The notes below the pieces were generated by a model that searched no databases, was not told the origin of the DNA, and was given only the letters and a program-made list of their open reading frames with translations. The position numbers and the translations under genes are program-made. Positions 56,157 to 64,000 of a stretch of DNA of 64,000 nucleotides are shown here, in pieces. This stretch comes from Parachlorella kessleri. Its lineage: Eukaryota > Chlorophyta > Trebouxiophyceae > Chlorellales > Chlorellaceae. Position 1 is the stretch's first letter. The number at the start of each line of letters is the position of its first letter. Location: the NCBI GenBank assembly GCA_001598975.1, contig BBXU01000486.1, positions 20,031-84,030 on the forward strand, written 5' to 3'.

Positions 56157-58863
56157 TCACAGTACACTCCTTGTGTGTCTACTCCTAGCCGCCAGCTGCG
56201 AGAAGATGTCCAGCCAGCTCCTGCGCCGATGGTACACAGGCGAGCCTGGCTGGCCAAGCTTCCCACTGGGCGCCCTCATCAACCGCTTCCTTGTGACTGA
56301 CACCTTCAGGAGGAACACAGCCGCCGCGCCTACAGCCCCTATGAGCCTGATGGTGGCCTCGCCTGACAGGAAGGCCGGCTGGTTCCGCCACGACGCCAGC
56401 AGGTCCACGGGTTTGCCGCTACCTCGGCGGCTGCCAAACCAGCGAAGGCCGCCTTGCTGCTGGTGGTAGTACTGCTGCAGCTGCCGAGCCTCGCCCGTTT
56501 TGCGGAGGCGAACTGCAGACAACTCCTGCATGTCGCCGTCGTGCTCCCTGCGAAAGCTGCGGTACCTGGTCAGCGCGTTCAGGATATCGGCTTCCTTGTT
56601 GGGCTGCGGGAAGGTGGTCCGGATCTCATAAATGGAACCAGATACCCGCTTGGGGTGCATCTGCGGCACAGTCAAACAAGAGACTTTTAGGAAATTCCCA
56701 AAGCGATAGCTCAAATGGACTGAGGGCTTGTGGGTTGCCATGCGCACAGAAGCAGCAGGAACGGCAGGGCCAACTGAGCTTCAAGGTCGCCAAAACGAAG
56801 TCGCAAAGCAGACCAGTGGAGCCATATACACCAGAGCCTTGTTTGAGAGGGTAGCAAGCTCAGTGGCAGAAGGTCTATGCGGGCTTACAATGCAAACGGC
56901 ATCAATGACGGCGACACCCCTCCGGGGGTACCTCAGCAGCGCCGGCCACAGGTGGTCGGCGCCAAAGCCTGCAGGCAGTGTGCCATGACGGCAGTGACTC
57001 ACCATATATGCTTCCAGCACCCTTATGACATCCCCAGGGTCAGCCCATGCAGCCGCCAGAGGGTTCCCACGGCCAAAAGACCAATTACACGATACATTGC
57101 CGCTAAGCACAATAAGCAACCAGGACCAGCCCATCGCCTGGACGCACCGTAGCCAGAGATGCCAGTGAAGAAGGTGTGCCGCACAACGTTGGTGAAGAAG
57201 CCCATGTCGAAGGTAGGCGCCATGATCTCCACAAATGTGGAGTAGCGCAGCAGGGTGTCTGGCCGCTGTGTGAGGAAGTGGGCAACCCAGGACACCGAGC
57301 CATTGCAGAGGGAGGGCTGCGCCAGCATCAGCTGGTACTGCAGCATGGCCAACATGGGGAAGGGTGCTGTAGTTGACCGCAGCCGAGGCGGCCAACACGA
57401 GCTTCCTCGTAGTTGGCCAGCAGCTAGGCAAGCAACACATGCAACAGGGCCAGGTACTCTCTTCAGGATCTAGAACAAGTGGGTGTGAGCAATAGCGCAC
57501 AGCAACTGGACGTCCAGTTTAATCCCACTGCATCTCATGCAAGCGAACAAATCAAAACCACCCTTTGTCCACTCTGCCTGGGTATGTTTGTAGGTGCTGG
57601 GCCGCAGCAGACACAACCAACAGTGGGACACAGCAACCAGGCCAAGTCCCCCGCAAGCCCTACCTCGGACATGATGCGGAACAAGATGTTGAGGTCGCAG
57701 GTTTGCATGACGAGGTCATCATCAGCAAACATGACGTAATCGTACTCCGCTGCTATCTCATCCCATTTGGGAGATGACGACACCCGCTGAATGACCTGCC
57801 ACTTGAGGCCCCGCATGCGCCAAATGTGGGCACACTCCGGGCAGGTGAAGGTCTGTGGGTGCTGCCCAATATACACGACCCCAAGGTCAAACTCAGCAGC
57901 TGTCACGTTCGATAGCCACCTGCGTAACAGCGGGCCACCCCACAAGGCACGCTGGTGAGGGTCGGTATGGTGGAGGCGCACACATGTGGGTCTGAAGCTT
58001 TTAGGGAGGAACACTTGAGATTGAGCAAGGGCAGAAGCGGAGCCTGCGCTAACTTATCCTGCACAACCCTAACAGGCTTGTCAATACCCATCATAGACAG
58101 GGACGAGACACATCTTCCAATGACTGAGGCAAGCTAACAGTATCCAGAATCGACCGTGGCGTGCCCTCTCCCCCCCACCGCACCACCAGCAAGGCGGGCC
58201 CACTCACTTGCCAGGCCACCATGTGTCCCCAACAAGCGCTAGTATGAGTGAGCGCTTGGCTGGTCTCCCATCCCTGCTCAGCACGCTGTCTGCTGGCACC
58301 CTAGACCGCTCGCCGCTGTTGCTGAGGCAGGGCGCCGCGGGGAGGTCGCCCCACTCCGTGTGGTTCCAGTCCGGCCCCCAGGAGCCATAGGTGGTGGCAA
58401 AGTAGTTGCGGAGCCATGCCAGCGAGGCGGTGTTGTTTGGAACCGCCAGGCCCTCAAACTCTGGCAGGACAAGCAGCTGCTTCCGGGCCTCTGCCATGCC
58501 ACGCAGCGTTTGCAGCCGGAAGCCGCCCGCCCTGCCAGTCTGCGCGTTGCGAAGCAGGTCCGCCCACTTGACCTTGGCGGCAGCGTCAGGGTTTCGTAGG
58601 AGGCCTCCCCAGCGGCCAAACGGCTGGGGCTCCTCGGCAGCGGCACTCCATGCCAGGCCTGCACGTCCCAGGAGTGTGTTAGCCAGCAATCTGTCAGGAG
58701 CACAGAGGGGGCCCAGTACCCCGTTGCTGAGCGCTAGACCAAGCATGTATCCAGGCGAGAAAGCTTGAAACGGCCTGGGAGCACTGCATGTAGCCACCAG
58801 CTTACCTAAGAGAAAGACCCACACAGGGAGGAATGAGACGCTCTTCCGACTGCTAACCCCCAT
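56157..58863 (-). CDS. DUF707-family protein, tandem copy C
   Basis: Six minus-strand exons: 58863-58806, 58658-58208, 57919-57664, 57337-57148, 56968-56889 and 56660-56157; 512 residues. A signal sequence (SVSFLPVWVFLL) is followed by a longer exon 2 carrying a 43-residue extension (AAEEPQPFGRWGG...) not found in A or B, then LVLPEFEGLAVPNNTASLAW, LALVGDTW, YVMFADDDLVMQTCDLN, STFVEIMAPTFDMGFF, FGADHLWPALLRYP and MHPKRVSGSIYE. The C-terminal helix TIRLIGAVGAAAVFLL ends in basic residues. Exons 3-5 keep the shared lengths of 256, 190 and 80. This is the most diverged copy, and the most upstream in transcription order. Predicted lumenal glycosyltransferase-like enzyme (inference). Confidence 0.82.
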
Positions 58864-60060
58864 CGGATGTGCGACATACTATGCAACCATAAGCATGGCT
58901 TGTTACTCGCTCGAATAGCCAAGCTGGCGGACAAGAGGGACCTTGCCAGGGGGAATAAGCAAGAGCTCCCCACCAGCGCTTCTGAAGCCAGGACGCGTTA
59001 CATACACAAGGCAACACAGACATACAATAACTGCGGGGCACTTCTTCATCCCTGTTCCCGCAGCTGCCTAAGCGCGTCTCCCGTCGTCAGATGGATCGGG
59101 TCCATTTGGGATCTCTGTGGTACCTACATTTGTTCCTCTCCGATGTCCCATGCACTGCCTTTCCCCAAGTTTTGGCTGCTGCATCGTCTTGCACGCGGGC
59201 GGCCGCCCTGAGCCAAAACCTGAGGCACCTGAACATCCCTGGCCGCCATCAGAGTGGAGAATCGTCAAGAAGCAGCTGGGCTGCACTTGCAAGGAATAGA
59301 AGCGGCCGGGGAGAAAGCAATGCCATAGCCACTGTAAGCGCAGAGTGCCGGCCCTACTGCCCATCAAAGTACCCAGCAGGCACACGGTGTGCCAAGCAGA
59401 CACCAGGTGCTGCTGACCTCAAGCTGCCCGCCCCCTACATCACTAGGTAAGTGTGCACGTGCGCGAGGTGGAGAGGGAAGGCTGGTGGCCATCACTTCAG
59501 CAGCGGGATGGCAGGAGAAGTGCCTTGTAAAGGGCCCATCTTGCGAGGCTCCATATCAGGAAGGGGTCAGAATGGAGCACCCTGCGTTGACCCTCATGTT
59601 GGGAATTGAAGTCCTGTCACTCCAATTGGAGCACATTGCCTGATGGTAGCACGCTGTAGACCAGTGACGGGGGGGGGGGGTTGAATTTACTGGCAAGCCT
59701 CCCATACTCTTGCCATAGTTTGCAACCGCAAGAAATTGCACCAGGATTTTCAGCCTGATACATTGGCAAGGCCTTAGTGATGCCTTGGTGCAAAAAAATC
59801 TGCACTGTGTAGAAAAATCTGTTTGTTCACCTGATCCACTGCAGCCCCACCCAAATAGAGATGTAAGGGAGATGAGATGGCTCAAGGGCTTGCTTGGATA
59901 TGGTGTTGCGCATGGTGGGCTGACTGAGGGGGCTGTGCATGGTGGGGTCAAGTCGGTGGCGGGAAGGAGTCATCTCGAGCACCCAAGAGCCACAGTTCCC
60001 ACAAGTATTGTTGCAGATTGGCCTTTTCCAATTGCCAAAACGCAATTTGCTGTTGCAACT
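58864..60060. promoter_or_regulatory. Divergent promoter region DUF707 copy C / ribose-5-phosphate isomerase
   Basis: 1.2 kb between divergent starts. A 12-base G run lies at 59669-59680. An in-frame stretch just upstream of the isomerase ATG is open but shows no conservation. No specific element identified. Confidence 0.4.
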
Positions 60061-62064
<2,004 letters not shown>

Positions 62065-63584
62065 GCACCGGCCCGGCACAGCTTAGCTTGGGCAGTGCTT
62101 GGAGCGGGTCTGGGGAGCTGGTAGCGGCACCGGGCTTGTAAGCGTAGCGGCGGTGCAGGCGTCGAGCACAGCGCCTCCGCTCTTGGGCAGCTGCTTGGCT
62201 TGTTGCCTCTCCAGATGGCTTTGGCAGGGGCCAGAGGGTCACACTCTGGCGAGGCGCCGTGCCAGCACACTGCTCACCTTGCTTTTTGGCTTCCCGGTGG
62301 CCTCAAGGAGGGAGGTCTAGTCCGTCGGGTGTATCACTGACAATTTGATTGCTTGCCAACGTGCGTGCTAATTATCATATGCCTCAATGATGTTTGTCGT
62401 GAACTGCTTTTGGCGTCTTAGTCTGGGTGAAAGGAGGGCTCGGAGGGTGCAAGGCCCCAGAGGCTTCCCAAGTGGAATGCCCTGCATGTTCTACCTTGCT
62501 GTGCTGTGGGTGATCTTTGTAGTTTGAGCTACTGCTTACATTCCCATAGGAATTCATGTTGCCTGCCCCCACCGCGAGGAAGCCAAGCAGCAGACTGGTG
62601 TGTGTCCACCTTTCTGAAGTAGGGGGGCTTGTCAAGTTGGGGTGCACGGCAGGAGCGGACGAGGCAGTTTAATGGGGGATGCCAGCGGTGGTGATAGAAG
62701 ACTCCAGAAGGTGGGGGACTGGGAACATAGAAGCGGAGAGTTGCTGGACTGGTGGGAGCAGAGAGACGATGCTCTGCTGGTGTCCCTATGACTCAATGTG
62801 TGTACCCCTCGCCCCCTTGCTGCGACCGTGCGTCAAGTGAAAGAGACTGGCAAGGAGAACCACCTTAGATAAAACTGAGCGCAGGGCGGAGGGCTAGGTG
62901 AGGATATTTTTTTTGTTGGAAGGCCCTTCTTCAAGACTGCACCCACCCCCGTCAGTACAATTCACCCCACCCCGTCCTCAGTCTGCATTGCCTGCCCCCA
63001 AAATAGAATAGGTCGTAAGGGTTAGCAGTAGCCAGTAACTGGACGGGGTGCAAGTCATGTATGCAGCCCCGTCCAGCTGTCACCTGCCTCCAAGGTCCTG
63101 CCATGGCCTGCTGTGCCCCGTCAGCAAAACCTTGCGGCAAGCAGCATGTTCAACACCGTGCAAAGGGTTGCCTCAACTTTCCTTCTCCACTCTAGGCTTG
63201 CTGTCGGCTGAGCTCAACTACTGTGCATACCCTTGGGGTGTGCCTCACCTGATATGGGCGAGGTGGTCCCACCTCGCCATTCGACCTATAAGCTAGTGAT
63301 TTTCACAGTGCACGAGGGATGCCTGTTGGAGTAGCTCCTGGCATCGCTCTCTTGCCAATGCCAGAAGACCCCCACGGTGTCGTGCCCGGGCGACAGCAGC
63401 CTAGACCCTGAAGCGTTATTAGCTTCAAGCTAGGAGGGTGTTGGGTGGCTGCGGATCGGACTTGCGTGCCCAACCTTGGTCTAAGGCAAAAGCTGGATCA
63501 GGGAAGCCCAGTCTCCGTCACTTTTCTGCTTCGTATCTCTGTGTTACCCGCTGTTTGCATAAGTCCAGCTTGCAGCGGGCGAGC
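62065..63584. other. Intergenic region after the isomerase gene
   Basis: 1.5 kb holding the isomerase 3'UTR and the promoter of the last gene. I see no conserved open frame, tRNA or repeat copy here. Confidence 0.4.
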
Positions 63585-63972
63585 ATGCACGGCATTGATC
63601 AGTCCCTAGACACTGGCAGCTACAGCCAGCGCGATAGCTTGGACGAGGGCGGCACAGCAGCCGGAGCCCCACGGGAGGGTCCTCTGCTGGCAGGCGCAGT
63701 GGTGAAGGACGATTGGTAGGCCTGACTCCAGTGCAGCGCAGGATAGCTGTTAGTGAGGGCTGCTGTGTTCGGTGCCCGGGGGGGTGTCACGGTTGCGGAC
63801 CCCTGTCAACCCCAGCTGCCCTTGGGTCTCTTTAGCCCCGCCACTTGGTATCCAGTGTTCCCATACTTGCGCAGGTGTGATGGCACCCAGCCCTCAGAGG
63901 ACGGCCTGTCATCCTATCCTGTGGCTCTAGAGAACTCCAGCGACGAGTGCGACGAGGAGGAGGGCTATGAAG
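63585..63972 (+). CDS. Acidic protein, 5' part only
   Basis: Two exons are visible, 63585-63715 and 63875-63972, joined in frame (GATTG then GTGTGATGG making Trp-Cys). They encode about 76 residues rich in Asp, Glu, Ser and Gly (DECDEEEGYE), then a donor GTGGGG leads into a run of 16 G. The gene continues past the window. No domain is visible, so no function is proposed. The start is the first ATG after an open leader; the true start could differ. Confidence 0.45.
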
Positions 63973-63974
63973 GT

Positions 63975-63990
63975 GGGGGGGGGGGGGGGG
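63975..63990 (+). repeat. Poly-G run at a predicted intron start
   Basis: Sixteen consecutive G directly after the predicted GT donor of the last gene's exon 2. Length is prone to sequencing error. Confidence 0.7.
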
Positions 63991-64000
63991 TTCCGGTACT

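Noticed and set aside
59091..59450. 119-codon plus-strand frame upstream of the isomerase gene
   Set aside because: No homology signal and no splice link to the isomerase exons.

Overview
The window looks like nuclear DNA of a green alga, most likely a Chlorella-like trebouxiophyte (inference). It is GC-rich, and almost every gene is split by many short introns of about 100-450 bases with GT..GCAG ends. Proteins carry long Ala, Gln and Pro runs, and candidate poly(A) signals read TGTAA. The families are plant-type eukaryotic: RFC1, a CPL-type CTD phosphatase, a plastid-type ribose-5-phosphate isomerase, DUF707 proteins and a LAF3-like amidohydrolase. I saw no bacterial operons, CRISPR arrays, rRNA genes or convincing tRNA genes. 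Exon models were built by hand from splice signals, reading-frame continuity and family motifs.

Left part (1-20 kb). The 3' part of a modular zinc-motif protein gene runs off the left edge (minus strand). It is followed by a PHOSPHO1/TH2-type HAD phosphatase and an unrecognised 469-residue protein, both minus. A small helical protein (plus) converges on a 10-exon FHA/coiled-coil protein (minus). Next come a TMX2-like thioredoxin membrane protein (minus) and a small cupin (plus), which diverge.

Middle (20-48 kb). A complete 24-exon gene for the large clamp-loader subunit RFC1 fills 20.4-31.2 kb on the minus strand and diverges from an Mpv17/PMP22-like gene. A four-exon small membrane protein and a 10-exon FCP1/CPL-type RNA polymerase II CTD phosphatase with a C-terminal BRCT follow (minus). 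The phosphatase gene diverges from a 10-exon YtcJ/LAF3-like amidohydrolase (plus). A zinc-finger/coiled-coil/RING protein (minus) closes this part.

Right part (49-64 kb). Three tandem minus-strand paralogues of the DUF707 family, each with six exons, form a local gene array. Each is predicted to have a signal peptide, a lumenal glycosyltransferase-like domain and a C-terminal membrane anchor. A plastid-type ribose-5-phosphate isomerase gene (plus) follows, and then the 5' end of an acidic protein gene that leaves the window.

Several neighbouring gene pairs are divergent with gaps of 240-720 bases, suggesting shared promoters (RFC1 with the Mpv17-like gene, TMX2 with the cupin, CTD phosphatase with amidohydrolase). 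A previously unnamed interspersed repeat of about 60-115 bases recurs at least nine times, four of them in introns of the amidohydrolase gene. RFC1 introns carry relics of duplicated exon ends.
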